A DNA stretch of 47,920 bases, taken from positions 1 through 47,920 of the forward strand of contig QOZS01000042.1 of assembly GCA_003576705.1 (NCBI GenBank), read 5' to 3'. The stretch is from Desertibaculum subflavum. GTDB lineage: Bacteria; Pseudomonadota; Alphaproteobacteria; Ferrovibrionales; Ferrovibrionaceae. Both the position numbers and the translations under genes were made by a program. The notes beneath the pieces are model-generated. The model was given only the letters and a program-made list of their open reading frames with translations. It did not search any database and was not told the DNA's origin. Shown here piece after piece: positions 1 to 10,073 of the stretch; position 1 is the first letter of the stretch, and the number at the start of each line of letters is the position of its first letter.

Positions 1-470
1 GGAGCCTGGGCCGCGGCCGGAGGTGCCGGCGCGGGGGCGGCCTGGGCCGGAGCAGGCGCAGGCGCCGGGGGGGCCGGCGGTGCGGTTGCGGGCGGGGATT
101 TGGCCATCGCGCCCGGCGGCTCGACGGCAGGCGCAGATACCGGCGGCTGGCTTTCGGCTGGCGGCTTTTCCGGCGGCGGCGGTTCGGCAGGCGAGGATGC
201 GGCCGGCGGGGTCGCCGATGCGGCGCCTGCCGCCGGGGCGGGCTCCGCCGGCGCAGGCATTGGTTCGGCAGGCGGCAAAGCGGGCGCGGCCGGCTTCGCC
301 GCCAATTCCGTCGCGCGTTGCGCCACCGGCGGCGGCTCGCCCTGCCACCACAGCCAGCCGACGAACAGGCCCATGGCCACGAACAGGGCCAAGCCAACAG
401 CCGCGGGCGGGCTCATGCGCCGCCGGCCCCCACCGGACGGATCAACCCGGGCCGTAGACCGATCGTTCAT
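1..470 (-). CDS. Divergent polysaccharide deacetylase family protein, N-terminal part (gene runs off the window start)
   Basis: The frame is open from an ATG at 470 to the window edge. The first ~20 residues are basic and polar, followed by one hydrophobic segment (about residues 21–45, ending GWLWWQ). Then comes a very long Ala/Pro/Glu-rich linker, so the visible part is a membrane anchor plus a periplasmic spacer. No catalytic domain is inside the window. The call rests on position: in alphaproteobacteria, ctpA is usually followed by a YibQ-type divergent polysaccharide deacetylase with just such an anchor and Pro/Ala linker. The gene lies 50 bases after ctpA in the same direction and is probably co-transcribed with it. 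Another anchored periplasmic protein cannot be excluded. Confidence 0.6.
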   Translation of the reverse strand, partial: MNDRSTARVDPSGGGRRRMSPPAAVGLALFVAMGLFVGWLWWQGEPPPVAQRATELAAKPAAPALPPAEPMPAPAEPAPAAGAASATPPAASSPAEPPPPEKPPAESQPPVSAPAVEPPGAMAKSPPATAPPAPPAPAPAPAQAAPAPAPPAAAQA

Positions 471-520
471 GCCATCCGACGCAGCCCCTGGCGACCCCGG
501 TGGGGTCGCCGCTTATCGGT

Positions 521-1839
<1,319 letters not shown>

Positions 1840-1840
<1 letters not shown>

Positions 1841-3171
1841 CAGCCGTCGACCTTTCGTTCTGCTTGCGCGAGCCAGGATTGGGGGTTAACGGGCTCGCCC
1901 TTCCGGCGCAGTTCCACATAGAGAAGCGGCTCAGCATCCGCCTCTTCGGCCATGAAGCCAATCGGTTCACCCAGAGCGACCGCTTGGCCCACATTCGCAT
2001 CGATACGCCCGAAACCAGCGATGAGTAGATGATATCCGTCGCCATGCGCCAGGATCAAGAGTTGGCCATAGCCGCGGAACGGGCCGGCAAAGATCACTTT
2101 GCCGTCAGTCGGCGCATAGATTGCCGCGCCAAGGGTTGCCGCGATCTTAAGACCCTTCTCCACTTGGCCGCGCTCACCCGGATCGCCGAAACGGCTGACC
2201 ACCCGGCCGCGCACCGGCAGGATCACTCCTCCCTCGCCGGAGGGTACCTGGATACGCGGCGCCGGCGTCAGCGCGGCCATCTCGGTCGGTTGCCGCTCCG
2301 AAATTGCCGTCTCGCGCGCTTCGGCTCCCGCCGCGGCTTGGTTCCCTGCCTCGCTCAGGGCCTGAACCTGCGCCTGGACCTGAGCCTGCATCTGGGCCCG
2401 GGCGCGGGCCTGTTCAAGAGCCTGCTGGCGGGCCTCCTCCTGCGTCCGGCGGCGCTCCTCCGCGGCAAGCCGCTCGATCAGCTGCTTCACGTCGCGCGCT
2501 TCGGCGGCAAGCTTGCCGAGCCGTTCGCGCTCCGCCTTGCGCGCCGCCTCGGCTCCGGCAAGCGCCGCATCGCGCTCGGCCAGGCTGGCGCGCAGCGCCT
2601 GGCGCCGCTCTTCCAATGCGCTGGTCGCCCCGGCCAGGCGCTCGCGCTGGCGCCGCGCGTCCGCCTGCAGGGCAACGAGCCGGTCGAGCGTCTCGCGCAG
2701 CGCCGTGGCATCGGTTTCCAGCCGCCCGGCGGAACCGCCGAGCAACAGCGCGGCACGCCGCGTATCGACCGGCGAGGTGCCGACCAGGGTGGCGAAGCCT
2801 TCGGGCAGCCGCGCGACCACCACGAGCCCGCGCAGGCTGCGTTCCAGCTCGGCGCGGCGCTGCTTCAACTCGTCGGCCATTGCCGCTTCGTCCGCCGCGA
2901 GCGCCGCGAGATGCTCTTCGATGGCGCCGACCTGCGCCTCTTGGTTCTGCAGCGCCCGCCCGGCATCGCGGATGGCCCGCCGCAGGCGCCCCTGCTCCGA
3001 TGCGATCGTGGCGGCGCTGCGGTTCAACTCCTGCACCCGCTTCTGCGCCTCGCGGGCTTCCTGCTGGATTTCCTGCAAGCGATCTCCGGGCGCGGGGTCG
3101 GCGAGACCTCCGCGCGGCCATACCGCCGTCAGAGCGGCGCCAACGAGCGCGATCCGGACAACGCTAGGCAA
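1840..3171 (-). CDS. envC: EnvC-like murein hydrolase activator (degenerate LytM/M23 domain)
   Basis: 443 residues. An N-terminal signal peptide (about 1–24, ending GLADPAP) leads into a long coiled coil rich in Glu, Arg, Ala and Gln (about 28–270), then a LytM/peptidase-M23 domain (about 310–430). The usual zinc ligands are not evident. The first ligand motif reads EKGLKIAA where active enzymes have an HxxxD pattern, and the C-terminal HxH site reads IAGF instead of a YAHL-type motif. This fits EnvC-type activators, which bind and switch on amidases rather than cutting peptidoglycan. The gene starts 8 bases inside gpmI and ends in a one-base overlap with ctpA. Its amidase partner is not in the window. 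Confidence 0.85.
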
Positions 3172-4747
3172 CGGCCCTCTCGCCGGCTCTTTTCCCGGCG
3201 GCGTCGACCAGCAAGGGTGTGCCGGTCATCTCCGGCGGCTGCGCAAGCCCCAGGAAGCGCAGCAGCGTCGGCGCGAGATCGCAAAGCCGCCCATCGGCCA
3301 GGCGCCAGGCGCCGGCGCCAGGCCCGCTCAGCACCGCCGGCACCGGATTGGTGGTGTGCTGGGTGTGCGGCGAGCCGCTCGACGGATCCCACATCTCCTC
3401 GAGATTGCCGTGATCGGCCGAAATCAGCAGCACGCCGCCGGCCTTGTCCACTGCCGCTTCCAGCCGGCCAAGGCAGACATCGATGGTCTCCGCCGCCTGC
3501 ACCGCCGCCGCCAGGACGCCGGTATGCCCGACCATGTCGGGATTGGCGTAGTTGACCACGATCAGGTCGTAGGTCCCGGCCTCGATCGCGCCGACCAGCC
3601 GGTCGGTCACCTCCGGCGCCGACATCGAAGGCTGCAGGTCGTAGGTCGCCACCTTGGGCGAGGGCACCAAAATGCGATCCTCGCCCGGGAAGACCGCCTC
3701 CTCGCCGCCGTTGAGGAAGAAGGTGACGTGGGCGTATTTCTCGGTCTCGGCGATGCGGAGCTGCTTCAGGCCCGCCGCCGCCACGACCTCGCCCAGGGTC
3801 TTCGGATAGCGGACCGGCGGGAACATGGTGGCGAGGTAGGGGTTGAGCGCGGCCGAATACTCGGCCATGCCGGTGGCCGCCGTGAAATCGACGACGCGGC
3901 CGCGCGCGAAACCGTCGAATACCGGATCGAGCAGCGCGGTCAGGAGCTCGCGTGCGCGGTCGGCGCGGAAATTGGCCATCACCAGCCCGTCGCCGTCGCG
4001 CATGCCGGCATAGCCTTCCAGGACGGTCGGCAGCACGAACTCGTCGGTCTCCTTGCGCCCCGCCGCGGCGGCGACGGCAGCCGCCGCATCGGCGGCGCGC
4101 TCGCCCTGGGCGTCGACCAGGGCCGCATAGGCCTTGGCGACGCGGTCCCAGCGCTTGTCGCGGTCCATCGCATAGTAGCGGCCGGAGATGGTGGCCATGC
4201 GGACGCCCTTCAGGCCTGCCACGTCGCGCTGGAACTGGGCCAGGTATTCCGCGGCGCTGGAGGGCGGCGTGTCGCGGCCGTCGAGGAAGGCATGCACCGC
4301 GACCGGAACGCCTGCTTTCGCCGCTGCCTTGGCGAGGGCCGCCATATGGTCCTGGTGCGAATGGACGCCGCCGGGCGAGAGCAAGCCGAGCAGGTGCAGG
4401 GTGCCGCCCGAGGCCTTGGTCTTGGCGAGCAGCTCCTGCAATGCCGGATTGTCGAAGAAGCTGCCGTCGGCGATGGCGTTGTCGATGCGCGGCAGGTCCG
4501 GCACGGCGATGCGGCCGGCGCCGATATTCATGTGCCCGACCTCGGAATTGCCCATCTGGCCGGGTGGGAGGCCCACATCGGTGCCGGAGGTGCCGATGCG
4601 CGACCATGGCTTGCTGCGCATCAGGCGGGTCCAGTTGGGCAGCCTGGCCTGGGCGAGCGCGTTGTTCTCGCGGGCATCGCGCAGGCCCCATCCGTCCAGG
4701 ATGCAGAGCACCACGGGACGCGGGCGTTCGTTAACGGCCTTGCTCAT
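3164..4747 (-). CDS. gpmI: 2,3-bisphosphoglycerate-independent phosphoglycerate mutase
   Basis: Interconverts 3- and 2-phosphoglycerate in glycolysis and gluconeogenesis in the cytoplasm, using two metal ions. The 527 residues match the usual 510–550 length. Asp18 (ILDGWG) and the nucleophilic Ser68 (GQMGNSEVGH) are present, as is the C-terminal metal motif SADHGN at 443–448. It is the first gene of the minus-strand run gpmI–envC–ctpA and overlaps envC by 8 bases. A TATATA at 4791–4796, read on the minus strand, is a possible -10 box, but no convincing -35 box goes with it. Confidence 0.96.
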   Translation of the reverse strand: MSKAVNERPRPVVLCILDGWGLRDARENNALAQARLPNWTRLMRSKPWSRIGTSGTDVGLPPGQMGNSEVGHMNIGAGRIAVPDLPRIDNAIADGSFFDNPALQELLAKTKASGGTLHLLGLLSPGGVHSHQDHMAALAKAAAKAGVPVAVHAFLDGRDTPPSSAAEYLAQFQRDVAGLKGVRMATISGRYYAMDRDKRWDRVAKAYAALVDAQGERAADAAAAVAAAAGRKETDEFVLPTVLEGYAGMRDGDGLVMANFRADRARELLTALLDPVFDGFARGRVVDFTAATGMAEYSAALNPYLATMFPPVRYPKTLGEVVAAAGLKQLRIAETEKYAHVTFFLNGGEEAVFPGEDRILVPSPKVATYDLQPSMSAPEVTDRLVGAIEAGTYDLIVVNYANPDMVGHTGVLAAAVQAAETIDVCLGRLEAAVDKAGGVLLISADHGNLEEMWDPSSGSPHTQHTTNPVPAVLSGPGAGAWRLADGRLCDLAPTLLRFLGLAQPPEMTGTPLLVDAAGKRAGERAVA

Positions 4748-4890
4748 GACGGGCGATTGCCGATTCGTGACGAGCTCAACATGGGATGCCTATATAGCGC
4801 AGCCTATGGGAGACGAGTTGATAATTGGCTGTAACGGCGGGATGCGGCTAAAACATGGCCCGAGGAAACGCTTAACGAAGAGGGCCGCCC

Positions 4891-6006
4891 GTGAACTTCG
4901 ATTTCTCGGATGATGAGAAGCGGCTGAAGGAGGAGGCGCACGGCTTCCTGAACGACCGCTGCCCGCCCAAGGCCGTGCGCCGGGTGCTGGAAGGGGAGCT
5001 GCCGTTCGACCGCGATCTGTGGCGCGGGGTGGCCGAGCTTGGCTGGACCGGCGCGGCGATCCCGGAGGCCTATGGCGGCGTCGGTCTCGGCCATGTCGGG
5101 CTCTGCGCCCTCGCCGAGGAGCTGGGCGCGGCGCTGGCGCCGATCCCCTTCGCCTCCTCGATCTACCTCGCGGCCGAGGCGCTGCTGCTCGCGGGCACCG
5201 AGGCCCAGAAATCGCGCTGGCTGCCCAAGCTCGCCACGGGCCAGCTGATCGGCACCATCGCGGTCGCCGAAGGCGCGGAAGCGCGCAGCGGCAAGCCGCT
5301 CGCGACCTCGGCCGAGGGCGGCCGGCTTTCCGGCACGAAGCTGCCGGTCGCCGACGGCGCCTATGCCGACATCGCCATCGTGGCGGCCCGCACGGCGAAG
5401 TCGCCGCTGGCGCTGTATGTGGTCGAGCTGAACCAACCGGAGATCGACCGCGCGCCGGTCAAGACCATCGATCCGAGCCGCGGGCATGCCCGGCTCACCT
5501 TCCGCGGCGCCAAGGCGGAGCCGCTCGGCAGCGAAGCCGACGGCGAAGCGATCCTGAAGCGGCTCTACGACCGCGCGGCGATCCTGGTCGGCTTCGAGCA
5601 GGTCGGCGGTGCCTCGGTGGCGCTCGACATGGCCTGCAATTATGCCCGCGAGCGCTATGCCTTCGGCCGGCCGATCGGCAGCCAGCAGGCCGTCAAGCAC
5701 AAGCTGGCCGACGTCTATTGCGCGGTCGAGCTCGCGCGCTCCAACGCCTATTGGGGCGCCTGGGCGCTGGGTGCCGATGCGCCGGAGCTGCCGCTGGCCG
5801 CCGCCACTGCGCGCGTGGCCGGCAGCCGCGCCTTCTACGTCGCCTCGAAAGAGAACATCCAGGTGCATGGCGGCATGGGCTTCACCTGGGAAGGCGATTG
5901 CCACCTCTACTACCGGCGGGCCAAGCATCTCGCGCTGATGCTGGGCGCGGCGCCGGAGTGGAAGGAAAAGCTGGTCAACGAGATCGAGCGCCGCAACGCG
6001 GCCTGA
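4891..6006 (+). CDS. Acyl-CoA dehydrogenase family protein (first of an adjacent pair)
   Basis: A 371-residue FAD-dependent acyl-CoA dehydrogenase, starting with GTG. The N-terminal helical domain begins FSDDEKRLKEEAHGFL, the middle beta domain spans roughly 115–205, and the C-terminal helical domain carries RYAFGRPIGSQQAVKH and the HGGMGFTWEGDCHLYYRR signature. That signature is typical of acyl-CoA dehydrogenases found beside a partner gene, rather than of the EGT..I short/medium-chain type. The second gene starts 14 bases downstream, so the two are probably co-expressed and may form a mixed-subunit enzyme like the mycobacterial FadE pairs. The substrate cannot be read from the sequence. Confidence 0.88.
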   Translation: MNFDFSDDEKRLKEEAHGFLNDRCPPKAVRRVLEGELPFDRDLWRGVAELGWTGAAIPEAYGGVGLGHVGLCALAEELGAALAPIPFASSIYLAAEALLLAGTEAQKSRWLPKLATGQLIGTIAVAEGAEARSGKPLATSAEGGRLSGTKLPVADGAYADIAIVAARTAKSPLALYVVELNQPEIDRAPVKTIDPSRGHARLTFRGAKAEPLGSEADGEAILKRLYDRAAILVGFEQVGGASVALDMACNYARERYAFGRPIGSQQAVKHKLADVYCAVELARSNAYWGAWALGADAPELPLAAATARVAGSRAFYVASKENIQVHGGMGFTWEGDCHLYYRRAKHLALMLGAAPEWKEKLVNEIERRNAA

Positions 6007-6020
6007 GGAGAGGATTGGCC

Positions 6021-7253
6021 ATGGATTTCAACGACAGCCCCGAAGAGGCCGCCTTCCGCGCCGAGGCGCGCGCCTTCTTCGAGAAGAACGCGACTCGAAA
6101 GTCCGGCCACGCCGCAGCGCAGCGCTCGCGCGCCGACGACGCGGCGAACCTCGCCGCGGCGAAGGACTTCCAGCGCCGCAAGGCGGAAGCGGGCTTCGCC
6201 GCCATCACCTGGCCGAAGGCCTTCGGCGGCCGCGGCCTGCCGCCGATCATGCAGGTGATCTTCAACCAGGAGCAGGCGAGCTTCGAAGTGCCGCGCGGCT
6301 TCTTCGAGATCGGGCTCGGCATGTGCATCCCGACCCTGATGAAGCACGGCACGCCGGAGCATGCGAAGCGCTACGTGCCGCCGGCCGTGCGGGGCGACGA
6401 GATCTGGTGCCAGCTGTTCTCCGAGCCGGTCGGCGGCTCCGACCTCGCCGGCCTGATCACGCGCGCGGTGCGCGACGGCGACGACTGGGTGATCAACGGC
6501 CAGAAGATCTGGACTTCCGGCGCACATTACTGCGACTTCGGCATCATCGTGGTGCGCACCGACCCGAACGTGGCGAAGCATGAAGGCCTGACCATGTTCT
6601 TCCTCGACATGAAGTCGCCCGGCATCGAGGTGCGGCGGATCAAGCAGGTCTCCGGCACGTCGAACTTCAACGAGGTGTTCTTCACCGATGTCCGCGTGCC
6701 GGACAGCCAGCGGCTGGGCGCCGTCGGCGAAGGCTGGAAGGTCTCGCTCACCACGCTGATGAACGAGCGGCTGGCGGTGGGCGAGGCGCCGGCACCGGAT
6801 TTCGACGACATCTTCCATCTGGCGCGGGAGGTGACCGTCGAGGGCAAGCCCGCCATCGCCGACCGCGCCATGCGCGAGAAGCTGGCCGACTGGTATGTCG
6901 AGACCCAGGGCCTGAAGCTGACCAAGTTCCGCACCATGACGGCGCTGTCGCGCAGCCAGACGCCGGGCCCCGAGGCCTCCATCACCAAGCTGGTCAGCGC
7001 CACCAAGCTGCAGGAGATCGCCTCGACCGGCATGGACCTGCTGGGCGAGGGCGGCAGCCTGATGGAGGAAAGCGAGGTTCCGGCGGCCGCGCTGTTCCAG
7101 CAGGCGCTGCTCTACAGCCCGGGTCTGCGCATCGCCGGCGGCACCGACGAGATCCTGCGCAACATCATCGCCGAGCGCGTGCTCGGCCTGCCGGCCGACA
7201 TGCGGGCCGACAAGGAGCTGCCTTTCAACAAGATTCCGCGGGGCAAGCGCTGA
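6021..7253 (+). CDS. Acyl-CoA dehydrogenase family protein (second of an adjacent pair)
   Basis: 410 residues. The chosen start is the ATG at 6021 (MDFNDSPEEAAFRAEARAFF), because it follows the purine-rich GAGGAGAGGA and begins where the family's N-terminal helix should. Earlier in-frame sequence overlaps the first gene and looks like shadow sequence. The FAD/substrate loop CQLFSEPVGGSDLAG, NGQKIWTSGA and the C-terminal GGTDEILRNIIAERVLGLP are all present. This last motif is of the FadE type that pairs with HGGMGFTWE subunits. Likely function: alpha,beta-dehydrogenation of an unknown acyl-CoA, together with the upstream gene. No further gene on this strand is closely linked; speD follows after 142 bases. 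Confidence 0.9.
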   Translation: MDFNDSPEEAAFRAEARAFFEKNATRKSGHAAAQRSRADDAANLAAAKDFQRRKAEAGFAAITWPKAFGGRGLPPIMQVIFNQEQASFEVPRGFFEIGLGMCIPTLMKHGTPEHAKRYVPPAVRGDEIWCQLFSEPVGGSDLAGLITRAVRDGDDWVINGQKIWTSGAHYCDFGIIVVRTDPNVAKHEGLTMFFLDMKSPGIEVRRIKQVSGTSNFNEVFFTDVRVPDSQRLGAVGEGWKVSLTTLMNERLAVGEAPAPDFDDIFHLAREVTVEGKPAIADRAMREKLADWYVETQGLKLTKFRTMTALSRSQTPGPEASITKLVSATKLQEIASTGMDLLGEGGSLMEESEVPAAALFQQALLYSPGLRIAGGTDEILRNIIAERVLGLPADMRADKELPFNKIPRGKR

Positions 7254-7395
7254 TAGATCTTGAAATTCGCGGTTTGCGAAGCATTTGTGACAGCCGAGAT
7301 TCCGCTTGCGTCGACGGGCAATTTTGGCCAGTTAGTGCGCCCTCGCGACGGGATCGCGGCTTAACCGGACAGCTTGTCCAAGGAGGGTCCGAGGA

Positions 7396-7839
7396 ATGGC
7401 GAAATCGCAGACCAGCGTCCGCAAGCTCGAGGTGGTGGAGAACAGCCTGCCGCCATGGCTTCCGGAATCCGGCGGTTTCGTCGTCAAGGACGGACTCACC
7501 TATGCCGGTACGCATCTGACCATCGATCTCTGGGGCGCCAAGCGTCTGGACGATCTGGGCTTCATCGAGCGCGCCATGCGCGAAGCGGTGGCCGCGACCG
7601 GCGCCACCCTGCTGCGCATCGACCTGCACCATTTCGAGCCGAATGGCGGCGTCAGCGGCGTGGCGCTGCTCGCCGAGAGCCATATGAGCATCCACACATG
7701 GCCGGAACGCGGCTATGCCGCGCTGGACGTCTTCACCTGCGGCACCTGCGAACCGCACAAGGCGGTGCCGGTGTTGAAGCGCGCCTTCGAGCCGGATGCG
7801 GTGCAGCTGAACGAGCTGAAGCGGGGCATATCGCTCTGA
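7396..7839 (+). CDS. speD: S-adenosylmethionine decarboxylase proenzyme
   Basis: 147 residues. Makes decarboxylated S-adenosylmethionine, the aminopropyl donor for spermidine. The chain cuts itself between Glu94 and Ser95 in LLAESHMSIHTWPE, leaving a pyruvoyl group on the new alpha chain. His100 lies just after the cleavage site and Cys115 (FTCG) is the expected catalytic cysteine. This is the short bacterial class, with an N-terminal extension of about 25 residues before the conserved core (GTHLTIDLWG). An AAGGAGGG ribosome site precedes the ATG. speE starts 16 bases after the stop, so the two form an operon. The 142-base upstream gap contains a small inverted repeat TTCGC-N5-GCGAA (7266–7280) of unknown role. 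Confidence 0.95.
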   Translation: MAKSQTSVRKLEVVENSLPPWLPESGGFVVKDGLTYAGTHLTIDLWGAKRLDDLGFIERAMREAVAATGATLLRIDLHHFEPNGGVSGVALLAESHMSIHTWPERGYAALDVFTCGTCEPHKAVPVLKRAFEPDAVQLNELKRGISL

Positions 7840-7855
7840 CGGCGCCGGTGCCGCC

Positions 7856-8701
7856 ATGGCCTGGTACGGCGAAAATCTCTATCCCGACGTAGCGCAGACC
7901 TTCGAGCTGCGCGCCGAGATCCTGCGCGCGCGCACGGCCTACCAATCGCTCTTGATCGTCGACACGGTGCGGTTCGGACGCATGCTGGTGCTGGACGATA
8001 TCGTGCAGACCACCGAGGCCGACGAGGCCGCCTATCACGAGATGATGGTGCATCCGGCGCTGTTCGCCCACGGCGCGCCGCGGCGCGTGCTGGTGATCGG
8101 CGGCGGCGACGGCGGCATCATCCGGCAGGTGCTGAAGCACAGATCGGTCGAGCGCTGCGTGATGGTGGAGATCGACGGCGAGGTCGTGCAGGCGTGCCGC
8201 GACCACCTGCCGGCGGTCAGCCGCGGTGCGTTCGACGACCCGCGGCTGGAGCTGATCATCGGCGACGGCGCGAAATTCGTCGCCGAGGCGGCCGAAAGCT
8301 TCGACGTGGTCGTCACCGATTCCGGCGACCCGATCGGCCCTGCCGAAGTGCTGTTCGACAGTCCGTTCTATGCCGCCTGCCGCGACCGCCTCGACCCCGA
8401 CGGAATCCTGGTGACCCAGAACGGCGTGCCGTTCCTGCAGCCCGAGGAAACCACTTCCACCTGGCGGAAGCTCGGCCGCCTGTTCGCGCATCGCGGCTTC
8501 CACCTGTCGCCGGTGCCGACCTATTACGGCGGCCACATGGCCTTCGCCTGGGGCGCCGCGCACGACCTCTATGCGCAGGACTGGGAGGCGGTGGCGCAGC
8601 GCATCGCCGCCGCGGCGCTGGATCTCGAGCACTACAACGCGGAAATCCACCGGGCCGTCTATGCGCACCCGGCCTGGTTCAAGCGGCTGCTGCGGAACTG
8701 A
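7856..8701 (+). CDS. speE: Spermidine synthase (polyamine aminopropyltransferase)
   Basis: 281 residues. Transfers the aminopropyl group from decarboxylated S-adenosylmethionine, supplied by SpeD next door, to putrescine. Class I methyltransferase-like fold with the nucleotide-binding loop VLVIGGGDGGIIRQV, the acidic VEIDGEV strand end, and the active-site loop VVTDSGDPIGPAEVLF. The usual motif is DSTDPIGPA, so the Thr is a Gly here. YYGGHMAFAWG near the C-terminus is also typical. The last 23 bases overlap the 3' end of the convergent otsA gene. Confidence 0.95.
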   Translation: MAWYGENLYPDVAQTFELRAEILRARTAYQSLLIVDTVRFGRMLVLDDIVQTTEADEAAYHEMMVHPALFAHGAPRRVLVIGGGDGGIIRQVLKHRSVERCVMVEIDGEVVQACRDHLPAVSRGAFDDPRLELIIGDGAKFVAEAAESFDVVVTDSGDPIGPAEVLFDSPFYAACRDRLDPDGILVTQNGVPFLQPEETTSTWRKLGRLFAHRGFHLSPVPTYYGGHMAFAWGAAHDLYAQDWEAVAQRIAAAALDLEHYNAEIHRAVYAHPAWFKRLLRN

Positions 8702-10073
8702 CCGGCGGGGCGGCGATCAGCGCCGCCATGAAAGTCTCGCGCCAATGCGTGATGTCGTGCCGGCGCACGATGTCCATCATGCCGCTCCAGCGGGCACGCC
8801 GTTCATCGAGCGGCATGCGCAGCGCCCGGTGCATGGCGGCGGCCAGCTGGTCGATATCGAACGGATTGACGATCAGCGCACCGTCGAGCTCGCGCGCCGC
8901 GCCGGCGAAGCGCGAGAGGATCAGAACACCCGGATCGGCCGGATCCTGCGCGGCCACGTATTCCTTGGCGACCAGGTTCATGCCGTCGCGCAAGGGCGTG
9001 ACGAGGCCGACGCAGGCGAAACGGTAGAAGCCCGCGAGCGTGGTGCGCACGAAGGCCCGGTTGAGATAGCGCACCGGCGCCCAGTCGAACTCCGCATACT
9101 TGCCGTTGATGCGGCCGGCGAGACCTTCGAGCTCGCGCCGCAAGGTCCGGTACTGCGCCACCTCGCCGCGCGAGATCGGCGCGATCTGCATGAAAGTGAC
9201 CTTGCCGCGATGCTCGGGATGCGTGCCGAGCAGCTCCTGGAAAGCCTCGAAGCGCTTCGGCAGGCCCTTGCTGTGGTCCAGCCGGTCGACGCCGATCATC
9301 AGGCGACGGCCGGCCAGGCTGTCCTTCAGGCGCTGCGTTTCTTCCGAGGCGGCGGCCTTCACGGCGGCCTCGGCGAAGGCTTCTGCATCGATGCCGATCG
9401 GGAAGGCGCCGACGCGGAGCCGCCGGCCGAAGGCCTCGACCCAGCCGTCGCCGACCCGCCCGCCCGCCTCGCTGGCGATGTAACCCTGGAAGGCCTCGAC
9501 GTCGCCCTGGGTCTGAAAGCCGACGAGATCATAGGCGCAGAGATCGGCGACCAACCGCTCATGGCCCGGCAGCGCGGTCAGCACCTCCTTGGCCGGGAAC
9601 GGAATGTGCAAGAAGAAGCCGATGCGATTGCGCAGGCCAAGCTTCCTGAGCTTGGTCGCCATCGGGATGAAGTGATAGTCGTGCACCCAAACGAGATCGT
9701 CGGGCTCCACCATCGGCGCGAGCGCCGCGGCGAAGCGCCGGTTGACGCCAAGATAGGCCTCGAAGGCGGCGCGACGGAAGTCGATCAGGCCGAGCCGGTA
9801 GTGGAACAGCGGCCACAAGGTCGAGTTGGCGAAGCCGACATAGAAACCCGCATGCTCCGCCTCGGAGAGGTCGAGCGTCGCATAGGCGCCCTGTGGCGTG
9901 CGCAGCACACGGGGCGTGTCGCTCGCCTCGGCGGAGGTCTCGCCGCTCCAGCCGAACCAGAGGCCGCCGTGCTTGGCCAGGGCCTCGCGCAGCGCCACCG
10001 CCAGCCCACCGGCCCTCGCACCGCGCTCACGCGGCAGTGCCACCCGGTTGGAGACGATCACGAGCCGCGCCAA
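8679..10073 (-). CDS. otsA: Alpha,alpha-trehalose-phosphate synthase (UDP-forming), GT20
   Basis: Makes trehalose-6-phosphate from a nucleotide-glucose donor and glucose-6-phosphate. GT20 hallmarks: N-terminal RLVIVSNRVALP, HDYHFIPMA, FLHIPFPAKEV, GVDRLDHSKGLPKRFEAF, and TPLRDGMNLVAKEYVAAQ near the C-terminus. I place the start at a TTG at 10073, giving 464 residues. It sits just after a strong GGAGGAGG, and OtsA proteins normally begin within a few residues of the VVSNR motif. Upstream in-frame ATG and longer versions have a non-homologous Cys-rich lead. The gene overlaps the end of the GH15 gene by 16 bases and the end of convergent speE by 23. The final residues are Ala/Ser-rich and not conserved. 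Confidence 0.93.
   Translation of the reverse strand: MARLVIVSNRVALPRERGARAGGLAVALREALAKHGGLWFGWSGETSAEASDTPRVLRTPQGAYATLDLSEAEHAGFYVGFANSTLWPLFHYRLGLIDFRRAAFEAYLGVNRRFAAALAPMVEPDDLVWVHDYHFIPMATKLRKLGLRNRIGFFLHIPFPAKEVLTALPGHERLVADLCAYDLVGFQTQGDVEAFQGYIASEAGGRVGDGWVEAFGRRLRVGAFPIGIDAEAFAEAAVKAAASEETQRLKDSLAGRRLMIGVDRLDHSKGLPKRFEAFQELLGTHPEHRGKVTFMQIAPISRGEVAQYRTLRRELEGLAGRINGKYAEFDWAPVRYLNRAFVRTTLAGFYRFACVGLVTPLRDGMNLVAKEYVAAQDPADPGVLILSRFAGAARELDGALIVNPFDIDQLAAAMHRALRMPLDERRARWSGMMDIVRRHDITHWRETFMAALIAAPPVSSAAAA

Noticed and set aside
1..400. Proline/alanine codon repeats at the window start as a DNA repeat array
   Set aside because: The periodicity is loose and explained by an Ala/Pro-rich protein linker.
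2029..4834. Long plus-strand frames opposite envC and gpmI
   Set aside because: Arg/Pro/Ala-rich shadow sequences; the minus-strand genes are clearly functional.
7266..7280. TTCGC-N5-GCGAA inverted repeat upstream of speD as an operator or riboswitch
   Set aside because: Arms of five bases occur often by chance in this DNA, and it does not match a known polyamine or SAM riboswitch.
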